The notes under the pieces were generated by a model. It ran no database searches. It saw only the letters and a program-made list of their open reading frames with translations, and was not told the origin of the DNA. Positions 52,167 through 60,247 of a stretch of 64,000 nucleotides of DNA are shown one piece after another. Position numbers and translations under genes: made by a program. How positions within the stretch are numbered: the first letter of the stretch is position 1; each line of letters starts with the position of its first letter. The DNA is from CAYUVF01 sp964448045 (GTDB taxonomy: Bacteria > Bacteroidota > Rhodothermia > Rhodothermales > Salinibacteraceae), in contig CAYUVF010000001.1 of NCBI GenBank assembly GCA_964448045.1, positions 62,001 to 126,000 of the forward strand. Direction: 5' to 3'.

Positions 52167-54503
52167 CTACCACTCCACGCTGAAGCCGAAGTTCGGCAGG
52201 AAGCCGACGTTGTCCACCGTCCGCCGGTTGTCCGGCTCCGACGGGTCCTCGGTGTACGCGTAGCTGAAGATGTTCGTCCGGTTGTAGACGTTCTGGATGT
52301 CGAGGTAGACGACGGCGTTCCACCCCTCGAACGCGAACCGCCGGTCGATGCGCACGTCGAGCCGGTGGTAGGCCGGCACGCGCTCCGCATTGAGCCGGCT
52401 GTAGTCGGGCACGCCGCGGCCGGTGAGCTCGTACTCTTCGGCGGACGCCTCCGGGTCGAACGGCGTGTACGGCCGGCCCGAGAGGAACCGCCACTTCACG
52501 CCGAGCTCCCACCGCTCCCCGATCCGGTAGCCGCCGGTGAGCGACACGGTGTGGCGCACGTCCCAGCTCGACGGTCGCAGCGTGCCGTCCGCGCCGGAAA
52601 ACTCGCTCCAGCCCAGCGTGTAGGCGGCCAGTCCGTAGAACCGCTCCGTCAGCTTCTTCTGCGCGAACAGCTCCGCCCCGTACGCGCGCCCTTCGCCCAC
52701 GCCCCGCAGCGGCTCGGCCCCAATGAAGCCAAAGTCGCTGCCCAGGTTGGCGAGCGAGATCCGCGGGTCGCTCGCGGAGATGGGGTAGCGGTCGTAGTCC
52801 TTGTAGTAGCCCTCCAGCGTGAAGCGCGCGCTCGCCGTCGGCTGCCACTCGATGCCGGCCACATAGTGATCGGCGCGGATGAAGGGCAGGCCATCGTTCA
52901 CGTACTGGCCGCGGTCGTCCTGCACGACGAGTGCGATGTACTCGGGCGCCTGCTGGAAGACGCCGGTCGACGCGTTCAACGCCCACTGGGGCGTGAGCTG
53001 CAGCGACGCGCTCAGCCGGGGCGCAAGGTAGAGCGGCGTGTCGAGGAACGAGGTGCCGTTCAGCCGGACGCCGGGCGAGAGCGTGAGCCGCCCGCCGAAT
53101 CCCCGCAGGGTGGCCTGCGCGTACGTGAAGCCGCGCCACAGGCCAAGATCGTTCGAGAACGCGAGGTCCTCGTCGAACCGCGTGCCGGGGCGGGCGCGCT
53201 CGAAGAAGTCGGTGTCGGCGGATGCGCGAATGACCCCGCCCCCGAGGCCGAGCGACACGCGCGGGCTCAGGCGGAGATCGACATCCGAGCGGAGACGCGT
53301 CTCCGTCTCGCGCGAGCCGTTGCGGATGACCGCGTTGCCGTCCGCGTCGTCGTCCGAAAACTGGAAGTCGGTCGTCGAGCGGCTGAGCGCGGTCTTGACG
53401 ACGCCGTTCTCCAACAGATGCCGCCACACGCCGCCGACGGTATAGCTCCACTGGTCGTTGTCGAGCACGCGGCGAGCCGTCTCCTGCGCCTCGAAGTCGT
53501 CGCCCGAGGGCGGGGCGATGGTGAAGTCGTCGATCGCGCCGAGGCCGACGAGCGTCAGCCGGTTGTTCGGATTGACCTCGTGGGTGATCTTCGTCTGTGC
53601 GTCCCAGTAGCTCGGGCGGATCGGCAGGTCGAGCGCCCGAAACAGAAACTGCAGGTAGGAGCGGCGGATCGACACAATCCAGTTGCTCGGCGCCTCGGTG
53701 TTGGTGGGCAGCGGGCCGTCCAGCGTGAGCGCGGCCTCGACGGCACCCAGCGTGAAATCGCCCGCGACGCCGTCGGGCGAGCCGTTGCGGTTCTCGATGG
53801 ACAGCACAGACGAGAGCGCGTCGCCGTAACGGGCCGGGAAGCCGCCCGTGTAGAACGTCGTCTCGCGGATGAAGTCGACGTTCACGAGCCCGAGCGCACC
53901 GCCCGTAGCGCCCTGCGTGGCGAAGTGGTTGATCTGCGGGATGCGGATGCCGTCGAGAAAGTATGCGTTCTCGCTCGGCCCGCCGCCGCGCACGAGGAGG
54001 TCATTGCGGTTGTCCACGCCGCCGGTGACGCCGGGCAGCGAGAGCAGCGTGCGCGAGATGTCGTTCTGCCCGCCGGGCGTGCGGCGCACTGCCTCCGCGC
54101 CGAGCGTCTGGACCGAGGTGGGCGCCTCGGGCTCGTCGGCAAACGCCGAGCCCTGCACGACGAGCCCCTCCAGCTCCACCGTGGATTCGCGCAGCGCAAA
54201 GGTGACGAGCGTTGGCCGGCTCGGGCGCACGACGACGTCCGTCTTCGTCTGCGGCATATAACCCACGAACGAGGCGCGCAGCGTGTACGTGCCGGGGGCC
54301 AGACCCGCGATCTCGAAGTGGCCGTTTGCGTTCGTGGCGGCGCCGCGACTCGTGTCGGTCAGCACCACGTTTACGCCGGGCAGCGGCTGCTGCGTGGTGG
54401 CGTCGAGCACCTGCCCCTGGATGGATCCGGTCTGGGCATAGGCGGGGGAGGTCGCGAGGAGCAGACCGAAGAACGTGACGAGACAGGCGAGGAAACGAAC
54501 CAT
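52167..54503 (-). CDS. TonB-dependent receptor with N-terminal carboxypeptidase-like domain
   Basis: A 778-residue outer-membrane receptor. Signal peptide to about residue 23 (TSPAYAQ); CarboxypepD_reg-like domain 25-110 (GSIQGQVLDATTQQPLPGVNV, GHFEIAGLAPGTYTLRASFVGY); plug domain about 120-230 (VQTLGAEAVRRTPGGQNDISRTLLSLPGV, LVRGGGPSENAYFLDGIRIP); beta-barrel to the aromatic C-terminal residue (FLPNFGFSVEW). No SusD partner is adjacent, so it is not a Sus-type glycan system. The substrate is unknown (siderophore, vitamin, peptide). It is convergent with the M56-TonB fusion, which contains its own TonB domain. Confidence 0.93.
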   Translation of the reverse strand: MVRFLACLVTFFGLLLATSPAYAQTGSIQGQVLDATTQQPLPGVNVVLTDTSRGAATNANGHFEIAGLAPGTYTLRASFVGYMPQTKTDVVVRPSRPTLVTFALRESTVELEGLVVQGSAFADEPEAPTSVQTLGAEAVRRTPGGQNDISRTLLSLPGVTGGVDNRNDLLVRGGGPSENAYFLDGIRIPQINHFATQGATGGALGLVNVDFIRETTFYTGGFPARYGDALSSVLSIENRNGSPDGVAGDFTLGAVEAALTLDGPLPTNTEAPSNWIVSIRRSYLQFLFRALDLPIRPSYWDAQTKITHEVNPNNRLTLVGLGAIDDFTIAPPSGDDFEAQETARRVLDNDQWSYTVGGVWRHLLENGVVKTALSRSTTDFQFSDDDADGNAVIRNGSRETETRLRSDVDLRLSPRVSLGLGGGVIRASADTDFFERARPGTRFDEDLAFSNDLGLWRGFTYAQATLRGFGGRLTLSPGVRLNGTSFLDTPLYLAPRLSASLQLTPQWALNASTGVFQQAPEYIALVVQDDRGQYVNDGLPFIRADHYVAGIEWQPTASARFTLEGYYKDYDRYPISASDPRISLANLGSDFGFIGAEPLRGVGEGRAYGAELFAQKKLTERFYGLAAYTLGWSEFSGADGTLRPSSWDVRHTVSLTGGYRIGERWELGVKWRFLSGRPYTPFDPEASAEEYELTGRGVPDYSRLNAERVPAYHRLDVRIDRRFAFEGWNAVVYLDIQNVYNRTNIFSYAYTEDPSEPDNRRTVDNVGFLPNFGFSVEW

Positions 54504-54962
54504 AGAACATCGACAGAAGGGAGGGCCATTTGAGGACGACAGGCGACTGCCGGGACAACCCAGCCGCGTATTTCGCTCCTACTCACTGCGGGCTACAACA
54601 TTCCGGGGCGCCGATGCTGCACGCACGGCCGCGGGAGAAGCTGGCTCACTCGGCACCCAGTCGCGGCTGACCCTGCGCTTGCCGAGCGGCCCCATGAGGT
54701 CGTCCGGGGTGCCTTTAAGCGTGAGTGCGGGCATCGTTCAGGCAAACGGTTTGTTTTCGTTGCGCTGGGGACGAGCCGCCGAAGACATCCCGGCCCCGGC
54801 GCCGAGTAGCGTTCCTGACCGCGGCGGGTTGGAGTGGGTCCCTCCGCGAACGCGTCGACAGCCGTCCGAGCGCAACCCGACGGGGCATCGGCCACGTCCT
54901 CTGCGTGGCGATACCATCATGATGCGTAGTGACCTATTCCGACCGGTTCCACGCTCCTCCAG
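54504..54962. other. Gene-free leader region of the TonB receptor
   Basis: 459 bp, GC-rich, without a gene on either strand. As the upstream region of a TonB-dependent receptor it was examined on the minus strand for cobalamin, SAM, TPP and similar riboswitches; the diagnostic cores are absent. Only the stretch 54735-54760 is AT-richer. The tenA stop codon ends at the far side. Confidence 0.45.
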
Positions 54963-55628
54963 TCACACCGGCCACTCCTCCCCGTGCCAGCACATCTCCC
55001 AAAACTGCCATTCGTAGCGGCTGGACAGCACGAAGAGCTCGGTGAGGCGCGCTTTCTTCTCCGGACCAGCGTGGGCAGCGAGGCGGTTCATCTCCTCCTT
55101 GAGCCACGCGGCGGCGTCGGCGAACTCGTCGGAAGCGTACTGGGCGATCCAGTCGGCGTAGCGGGCGTCGCCGGGGCGCTCGCCCTGGGCCAGGTGCTGG
55201 CCGATGTCGACGTAGCCCCACGAGCACGGGAGCAGCGCGGCGACAAGATCACTCAGGTCGCCGTCGGCGGCGGTGCGAACGAGGAAATCGGTGTAGGCGC
55301 GGGTGGTGGGCCCCATGGACTCGGCTTCGAGATCCTCGGGGGAGAGCCCAAACCGCGCGGCATAGTCGCGGTGCAGCGCCATCTCGGTGTTGAGCGTGAG
55401 GTCGAGCACGCCTGCGTACCAGCTCATCGCGCCGAGCCGGTTCGACTTGGCCGCCGCCCAGGCGAAGATGCGGGCGAATTCTTTCAGATAGAGATAGTCC
55501 TGCCGGACCCAGCGTTTGAATTTCTCCTCATCGAGGGAGCCGTCGCCGATGCCCCGGACGAACGGGTGGTCAAGCTGGGCGTCCCAGATGGGCCGGGCGG
55601 CGGCGTGAAGGTGGTCGGTAAAAGCCAT
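54963..55628 (-). CDS. tenA: Thiaminase II (aminopyrimidine aminohydrolase), Cys type
   Basis: Salvages thiamine degradation products by hydrolysing aminopyrimidines to HMP. The 221-residue all-helical protein has the catalytic residues at the numbering known for Bacillus TenA: Asp44 (VRQDYLYLKEF), Cys135 (LLPCSWGYVDIG) and a C-terminal Glu in SRYEWQFWEM. It lies 47 bp downstream of the second TenA gene and is expected to share its TPP riboswitch. Length is standard. Confidence 0.93.
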   Translation of the reverse strand: MAFTDHLHAAARPIWDAQLDHPFVRGIGDGSLDEEKFKRWVRQDYLYLKEFARIFAWAAAKSNRLGAMSWYAGVLDLTLNTEMALHRDYAARFGLSPEDLEAESMGPTTRAYTDFLVRTAADGDLSDLVAALLPCSWGYVDIGQHLAQGERPGDARYADWIAQYASDEFADAAAWLKEEMNRLAAHAGPEKKARLTELFVLSSRYEWQFWEMCWHGEEWPV

Positions 55629-55675
55629 GGGTAGGATCGGTCAATTGCGAGCGAACGAGATCCAGGGGCGTCCGA

Positions 55676-56356
55676 TCAGGCCGGGCGTTCGACCTCGGCG
55701 GAGGCGTTGGTACCGGGCCAGGTCGGCCCCTGCACGGCCATCTCCCAGAAGGCGATCTCGTAGCGGGTCGTGGTTTCGACATGCTCGGCCATGCGGGCCC
55801 GCTCGGCGCTCCCGGCCTGCTCGGCGAGTTCGTTCAGCGCGCCTTCGAGGAAGTCGACGTAGGCGGCAAAGTCGTCGCCCGCCCAGTTGGCCACGAAGGG
55901 CTGCCAGGGCGAATCGGGATCGAGCCCGTCCGCGACGACCTTCCACGATTCGTGATAGGCTTTTTCGGCAACGTAGAGGACGGTGAACGCCTCCGCGTAG
56001 GTGGCCTGATAGACGGTCGCCATCAGATACTGGATGTAGGCGTGGCAGGTGAACGCGGGGGCGTCGTCCCCGAGGTCGATACCGACTGCATCGGCGCGCT
56101 CGCGGAAGAGGGCGAGCTCGTCGTAGAGCGCGCGTACGGCGTCGGTCAGCGGCTCGCGGTGGGCGCGGGGCGCCTTGGCAATGAGCACGCCCATCATCGG
56201 GATGGCGGCCTCGACGAACAGGTAGTCCTGCTTCATCCAGGTGGCAAAGGTGGCGTCGTCGATCGTGCCGTCGCGCGTCGACGTCAGGAAGCGATGCTGG
56301 AGCATCTGACTCCAGAGGGGCGCGAGGCGGTCGAGCTGGTCATCGGCAAAAGGCAT
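55676..56356 (-). CDS. TenA-family protein lacking the catalytic cysteine (TenA-E type)
   Basis: A 226-residue TenA homolog from ATG 56356, first gene of the TPP-controlled operon. The conserved Asp is kept (MKQDYLFVEA, Asp44), but the Cys135 region reads TVLYVAEKAYHESW, with Glu instead of Cys nearby, as in TenA_E proteins. The C-terminal pair TTRYEIAFWEMA is retained. TenA_E enzymes of plants are reported to hydrolyse amino- or formylamino-pyrimidines, so this and the Cys-type neighbour may divide the salvage steps. The substrate here is inferred from family only. Confidence 0.85.
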   Translation of the reverse strand: MPFADDQLDRLAPLWSQMLQHRFLTSTRDGTIDDATFATWMKQDYLFVEAAIPMMGVLIAKAPRAHREPLTDAVRALYDELALFRERADAVGIDLGDDAPAFTCHAYIQYLMATVYQATYAEAFTVLYVAEKAYHESWKVVADGLDPDSPWQPFVANWAGDDFAAYVDFLEGALNELAEQAGSAERARMAEHVETTTRYEIAFWEMAVQGPTWPGTNASAEVERPA

Positions 56357-56382
56357 GGGGCAAACAGGGGCTTGTGAAACAG

Positions 56383-56417
56383 AAAAACCGCCGCTCACCA
56401 ATCAGATGAGGGCGGTT
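56383..56417 (-). terminator. Expression-platform terminator of the TPP riboswitch
   Basis: On the minus strand AACCGCC (complement of 56411-56417) pairs with GGCGGTT (56386-56392), with CTCA/TGAG continuing the stem, followed by a T-run to 56383. It lies between the riboswitch and the first TenA start, so TPP binding probably causes premature termination. Confidence 0.85.
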
Positions 56418-56462
56418 CGAGACACAGGCCCATCGCAGAACGCGCCGGCGAAGACGCCGAAA

Positions 56463-56540
56463 GGCTGCTTCCCTGCGCCGGTACGACCCGGATCAGGTTC
56501 GAAGGGTGTGATCTCAGCCCCGAGCGGGGCACCCCCAGCT
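56463..56540 (-). promoter_or_regulatory. TPP riboswitch (THI box)
   Basis: The minus strand shows the full thi-box pattern: GGGGTGCCCC...GGGGCTGAGATCACACCC, GAACCTGATC, and the 3' GCGCAGGGAAGC, with closing stem GCTG/CAGC (56536-56539 / 56464-56467). CTGAGA and CCTGATC are the TPP-pocket sequences. It precedes the two TenA genes. Confidence 0.97.
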
Positions 56541-56606
56541 GATGATGATACGTGGTACGAACAGGTCAACAGGCCGTATGCGCCAGCCCGCGCTTTGTTC
56601 GCGCGG

Positions 56607-57137
56607 CTACGGGGTCCGGACGATGGCGCGCGCCGGATGGTCAGCATCGCCGTCCACGACGCCCCGCTCGGACGGGTCGCCCTCGCGGCGGAGGTAGCGG
56701 TTCCACCACGCCACCCCGATCCCAAAGACAACGGCCCCGAAGAAGGCCATCGCGGCGTTGAGCGCGGCAATGCGCCACTGGGTGGCACCCATCTCGGCCA
56801 GCACCATCTCCTGATCGGCGCCGGGTCGCACGCGCACCTCGATCATGTCCCGGTCCTGATTTCGGATCACCGTCGCAATCGAGTGGGGGAGCGACAACTT
56901 CTTCCGCTCGATCACGCGCCCGTCGTCCAGCGTCGCACGGAGATGGACGTAGTCATAGGTGACATCGACGCGGTTGGACTGCTCCAGGCTCACGATCTCG
57001 GCCTGCGCCGGCTCGCCCTCCTGCAGGGTCGTGTACAGGTCGTAGGCGACCTCGGCCTGATGGGGCGTCAGGAGGAGAAAGAAGACCGGCAGGATCCAGG
57101 CCAGGCGGGCGACGATGCGCGTTGATCGAGCAGCCAC
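56607..57137 (-). CDS. DUF3592-like membrane protein
   Basis: A 176-residue protein starting at GTG 57137, the only in-frame start near the first helix. Two transmembrane segments flank an extracytoplasmic beta-domain: ARLAWILPVFFLLLTP near residues 10-26 and AALNAAMAFFGAVVFGIGVAWW near 135-156. The middle (EPAQAEIVSLEQSNRVDVTYDYVHLRATL) fits DUF3592. The C-terminal tail is acidic. Function unknown. It is read toward the TPP riboswitch on the same strand. Confidence 0.65.
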   Translation of the reverse strand: MAARSTRIVARLAWILPVFFLLLTPHQAEVAYDLYTTLQEGEPAQAEIVSLEQSNRVDVTYDYVHLRATLDDGRVIERKKLSLPHSIATVIRNQDRDMIEVRVRPGADQEMVLAEMGATQWRIAALNAAMAFFGAVVFGIGVAWWNRYLRREGDPSERGVVDGDADHPARAIVRTP

Positions 57138-57358
57138 AGGACGGCGGGGGAAGGTGAGCGTTCCGTGCGAAAACCTATCTGTACGACAGATGGTCTGTAC
57201 AACAGGGGATGTGAAAAGATACGATCGCGCGGGCGCCGGGATCGGGCAGGAGATGGAGCACCGATGAAGGCGCAGCGATTTCTGGTGCAAATCACCCGAT
57301 CGTACCCGTCCGTCGCTGATGTGCACAGGCCGCCTGCTTCTCCCTTTTGACTTCGAAG

Positions 57359-57859
57359 TCAACCGATGAACAGGTAGGGCTTCCACGCGTCATCGAGGGT
57401 ATCCACGAAGTCGCGGATGAACATGACGTAGCTCGGGCGGAAGGGCTCGCGAGCCAGCTCCATGTCGGCCTCGTCGGGCGTGCGATCGCCCTTGCGGTTG
57501 TTGCAGGAGACGCACGCCGCCACGAGGTTGGCCCACGTGTCGCGGCCCCCACGCGATTTGGGCAGGACGTGATCGATCGTCAAGTTCGACCGCGCGCCGC
57601 AGTACTGGCACGTATTCCGGTCGCGCCGCAGCACGTTCTTGCGCGAGAGCATGACCTTTTTGTAGGGCACGCGCACGTAGCTTTTAAGCCGAACGATGCT
57701 GGGCCACGGCAGCTGGGTACTCGGCGACCGCACCACCTGCCCATCCCGCGCCTCGACGAGGTGAACTTTCTGCAGATGGATCAGGATGACGGCCCGCTCG
57801 ACGCTACAGACCGTAAGCGCGCTATAATCTTGGTTGAGGACGAGAACGTGTCCGTTCAT
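57359..57859 (-). CDS. HNH endonuclease-domain protein
   Basis: A 166-residue protein. Residues 78-125 hold the HNH fold: Cys pair CQYCG, catalytic motif LTIDHVLPKSRGG, and the closing pair ACVSCNNRKG, giving two zinc-binding CxxC motifs around H-N-H residues. The N-terminal 75 residues (VLVLNQDYSALTVCSVERAVILI) are those of the common cyanobacterial/Bacteroidetes HNH family, found as single genes in many genomes, with role unknown. No mobile-element context. Confidence 0.9.
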   Translation of the reverse strand: MNGHVLVLNQDYSALTVCSVERAVILIHLQKVHLVEARDGQVVRSPSTQLPWPSIVRLKSYVRVPYKKVMLSRKNVLRRDRNTCQYCGARSNLTIDHVLPKSRGGRDTWANLVAACVSCNNRKGDRTPDEADMELAREPFRPSYVMFIRDFVDTLDDAWKPYLFIG

Positions 57860-58247
57860 ACAGCGTCCTCCCCGCTGGGCTCAACAGCGCCGACCGGGGG
57901 CGCAGCGCACGCAGCGGACTGAGGGAAACAGCAGCTCCAGAAAACGGCAGTATTGAAGAGAACACCTCCGCTGGGTATCCAGCACCTGTGGGGAAACGCG
58001 TCACCACGCCGATGCGAGCAGGGCCCCCCCTGCGTCGCACCGTGATACCGTATTGTCAACCGCACGCGTTTGTTTCCGGATGACGCTGCTGTTTGTATTC
58101 AGCCCAATCACGGGCAAATCGGTGTCGTGCATCGCTCTCGGGATTAATATTCGCGGTCCGGCTTGCCCGCCACGGTTGCGTGTGGTAGCTTGATGACAAG
58201 CCCAATCTTCGCCGCTGCGCGTTTGCCTGCACCAATCCTCCTGCGCT
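57860..58247. other. Gene-free divergent region
   Basis: 388 bp between HNH and the small plus-strand gene. A strong GC hairpin (GCGAGCAGGG 58014-58023 / CCCTGCGTCGC 58028-58038) has no T-run and could be an RNA element or composition. No promoter can be placed with confidence. Confidence 0.4.
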
Positions 58248-58478
58248 ATGTCCGCACCTCAGTCCCAACGCCAGCACCTGGCCCAGACCGTCGACACCAT
58301 CCACGGGAAAGCCTACGACCTGTGCACGAAGCTCGGCACAGTGCACGGGATGCTCGCCAATACGGACCAGCACGCCTCCGACTTCGACCACGCCCGCGCG
58401 TCCTGCCGCGACATCGCCGATACGTTCGAGGCGCTCGCGGCACAGCTGCGCGACGCCGCGGACCCCGAAGCCTCGTAG
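58248..58478 (+). CDS. Small helical protein, unknown
   Basis: A 76-residue soluble protein, predicted all-helical (TVDTIHGKAYDLCTKLGTVH, ARASCRDIADTFEALAAQL), with two Cys. Its start at ATG 58248 follows a purine-poor leader. Codon use fits the neighbours. It precedes yjjX by 55 bp. I do not recognise a family. Confidence 0.6.
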   Translation: MSAPQSQRQHLAQTVDTIHGKAYDLCTKLGTVHGMLANTDQHASDFDHARASCRDIADTFEALAAQLRDAADPEAS

Positions 58479-58533
58479 CGCCGCTCGGGCTGCCTCCCCG
58501 TTCCGCTTTCGAATCTCCCTCCGATTGCTGATC

Positions 58534-59082
58534 ATGCCCCACGTGGTCATCGCCTCCACGAACCCGGTCAAAGAAGCCGCTGTCCGCCGCGCCCTTCAAC
58601 AGATGTTTCCCGACGCCGCGGTCACGACCGAGCGCGTGGGGGTCGACTCCGGCGTGAGCGATCAACCCCGCTCGGATCAGGAGACGCGGCGCGGCGCGAT
58701 GAACCGGGCCCGGGCGGCACACACGACCGTCCCCGAGGCCGACGCGTGGGTGGGCATCGAGGGCGGCATCGAGGACCGCGGCGATCAGATGATGGCTTTT
58801 GCCTGGGTCGTGGTCGCCACGCCCGAGGCGATGGGCCAGGCGCGCTCGGCGTCGTTTCAGGTGCCGGAGCGGGTCGCCGAGCGCGTTCGCGCCGGCGAGG
58901 AGCTCGGCCACGCCGACGACGCCGTCTTCGACCGGACCGCCTCGAAGCGCGATGAAGGGGCCGTTGGTATCATGACCCGGGGCGTGATCGACCGCGCCGC
59001 GCTGTATGCCCCTGCCGTCATCCTCGCCTTCGCGCCAATCCACAACACCGCCGCCTACACTGGAACGAATACAGGGACTTGA
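58534..59082 (+). CDS. yjjX: Inosine/xanthosine triphosphatase (YjjX/DUF84)
   Basis: House-cleaning NTPase that removes ITP and XTP. The 182 residues from ATG 58534 have the N-terminal ASTNPVKEAAVRRAL, the acidic metal site in AWVGIEGGIED, the family motif SGVSDQPRSDQETRRGAMNRA and FQVPERVAERV. The length (about 170-185) is normal. The ATG is preferred to TTG 58525. It is followed by the disrupted cupredoxin region. Confidence 0.9.
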   Translation: MPHVVIASTNPVKEAAVRRALQQMFPDAAVTTERVGVDSGVSDQPRSDQETRRGAMNRARAAHTTVPEADAWVGIEGGIEDRGDQMMAFAWVVVATPEAMGQARSASFQVPERVAERVRAGEELGHADDAVFDRTASKRDEGAVGIMTRGVIDRAALYAPAVILAFAPIHNTAAYTGTNTGT

Positions 59083-59186
59083 ATCTCGCGTGTAACCCGG
59101 GTTATGCCTAAGAAAAGGCGGTCCTCCCGGACTCCGATTACCACCAGTCAGTCGGGCTTCGCCCTCATGTCGGGATCTCATTGGGG

Positions 59187-59327
59187 GTGGCTGCAACGCC
59201 GCTGGCGGAGCCGGGTGAAACCGTCGAGGTGACCTTCACCGCCCCCGACGCGCCGGGCGAATACCTCTACATCTGCACGTTTCCGGGCCACTATGCCATG
59301 ATGCAGGGCACCATGACCGTGCAATAG
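59187..59327 (+). pseudogene. C-terminal remnant of a plastocyanin/azurin-like cupredoxin
   Basis: Translation of 59187-59324 gives 46 residues ending in ICTFPGHYAMMQGTMTV before a stop at 59325-59327. Cys, His and Met copper ligands are in the right C-x4-H-x4-M spacing, and ETVEVTFTAPDAPGEYLY precedes them as in azurin/plastocyanin. The N-terminal half with the first His ligand is missing: in frame it ends at a stop at 59109-59111, with no signal peptide. So it is a truncated gene, or its N-terminal part has been replaced. Confidence 0.72.
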
Positions 59328-59484
59328 CGCCGCGCCGGCGCAAAGAGCGGTGCGGGTCGAGCAAGGAACGGGGTCCCGTACAGGGTGCCCGGACTGCTTT
59401 GCCCTGCGCCCCCACGCTCCCCGCCGAGGTCCGCTGCCTGGAGCGAGCCGCCCCGGCGAAGGCATCGGGACGGCGAAAGTAGAA

Positions 59485-59527
59485 TTGACTTTGGACCTCG
59501 GATTTATTTAATACTAAGTACTACTTA
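59485..59527 (+). promoter_or_regulatory. Possible promoter and operator of the heme-copper oxidoreductase operon
   Basis: TTGACT (59485-59490), 16 bp, TTTAAT (59507-59512) is a sigma-70-like combination. A perfect inverted repeat TAAGTA-c-TACTTA (59515-59527) lies directly downstream, 20 bp before the first ATG, in an AT-rich island; it contains TACTA as in the blaI and TPR promoters. Candidate operator of unknown regulator. Confidence 0.45.
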
Positions 59528-59547
59528 TAACACAAAACAGACCTGAT

Positions 59548-59709
59548 ATGGCTGCTTCCTCCGAACCCGACCCGCGCCCACCCTGGCCGCAGCAGCTGTA
59601 CGATAGCATCTGGCTGCTGGCCGGTGCGGCGATTCTGTTCTTCGTGCTGTCCTACGTCGTCTGGGGCCTCGTTGACATTCTCACCATTCCCGCTGGAGGT
59701 ACGCCATGA
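59548..59709 (+). CDS. Small subunit IIa-like protein of heme-copper oxidoreductase
   Basis: A 53-residue protein with a hydrophilic N terminus (PDPRPPWPQQLYDSIW) and one transmembrane helix (LLAGAAILFFVLSYVVWGL). Its stop overlaps the start of the next gene (ATGA at 59706-59709), so the two are co-translated. Small one-helix subunits (IIa) accompany ba3-type oxidases; the role as assembly or structural subunit is inferred from size and position. Confidence 0.75.
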   Translation: MAASSEPDPRPPWPQQLYDSIWLLAGAAILFFVLSYVVWGLVDILTIPAGGTP

Positions 59710-60245
59710 GTTCCCCCTTGCAATCGCCCGACGGCAACTGGTGGGACATCGGCGTCAGCCGCCACGAGAAGATCTGGGTTAGCATCAGCGTGGTGTGGGC
59801 GCTCGTTCTGTTTGGCTGGATGATCGTCTGGGCCTCGGTCGGCGATCAGAACCAGACCGGCCCGACGTACCGGACGACGACTCAGCAGTTCATGGACAAG
59901 ATGAGCGCCTATCAAGCCGCCGGCACCAAAACCGAACAGGGCCTCCGCCCGGCCGGCGAGGACGTGTACATCGCCAGCGCGCGCTACACCTTCGTGGGCC
60001 TGCCCGTCGTGCTCGAAGCCGGCAAAGAGTACCAGTTCCACCTCGGCAGCTACGATGTGCAACACGGCTTCTCGGTCCGCCCGGAAGACGCCCTCAGCAA
60101 GCAGATCTCGCTCCAGCTGCTGCCCGGCTACGAATGGGTGCTGCCGATGACGTTCGATGAGCCCGGCACCTACCACGTCGTCTGCAACGAGTTCTGCGGC
60201 GTCGGCCACCGCACCATGCACGGCACCTTTATCGTCGAAGAATAG
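59706..60245 (+). CDS. coxB: CuA-containing subunit II of heme-copper oxidoreductase
   Basis: A 179-residue protein with one N-terminal membrane helix (SISVVWALVLFGWMIVWA) and a periplasmic cupredoxin domain. All CuA ligands are present: His120 (DVQHGF), Cys160, Glu162, Cys164, His168 and Met171 in CNEFCGVGHRTM. Short one-helix subunit II is typical of B-type (ba3-like) enzymes. It accepts electrons from cytochrome c or a cupredoxin; the degraded cupredoxin gene upstream could have been a former donor. The next gene codes for subunit I, 2 bp after the stop. Confidence 0.93.
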   Translation: MSSPLQSPDGNWWDIGVSRHEKIWVSISVVWALVLFGWMIVWASVGDQNQTGPTYRTTTQQFMDKMSAYQAAGTKTEQGLRPAGEDVYIASARYTFVGLPVVLEAGKEYQFHLGSYDVQHGFSVRPEDALSKQISLQLLPGYEWVLPMTFDEPGTYHVVCNEFCGVGHRTMHGTFIVEE

Positions 60246-60247
60246 CT

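Noticed and set aside
51948..54533. Very long plus-strand reading frame (about 860 codons)
   Set aside because: It lies opposite the TonB-dependent receptor, is Arg/Ala/Gly/Pro-rich with no domain, and is explained by high-GC third-position bias of the real gene on the minus strand.
54504..54962. Riboswitch before the TonB receptor
   Set aside because: Neither cobalamin, TPP nor SAM cores were found on the minus strand.
58014..58038. Terminator after the HNH region
   Set aside because: Strong GC hairpin but no T-run on either side and located upstream of both flanking genes.
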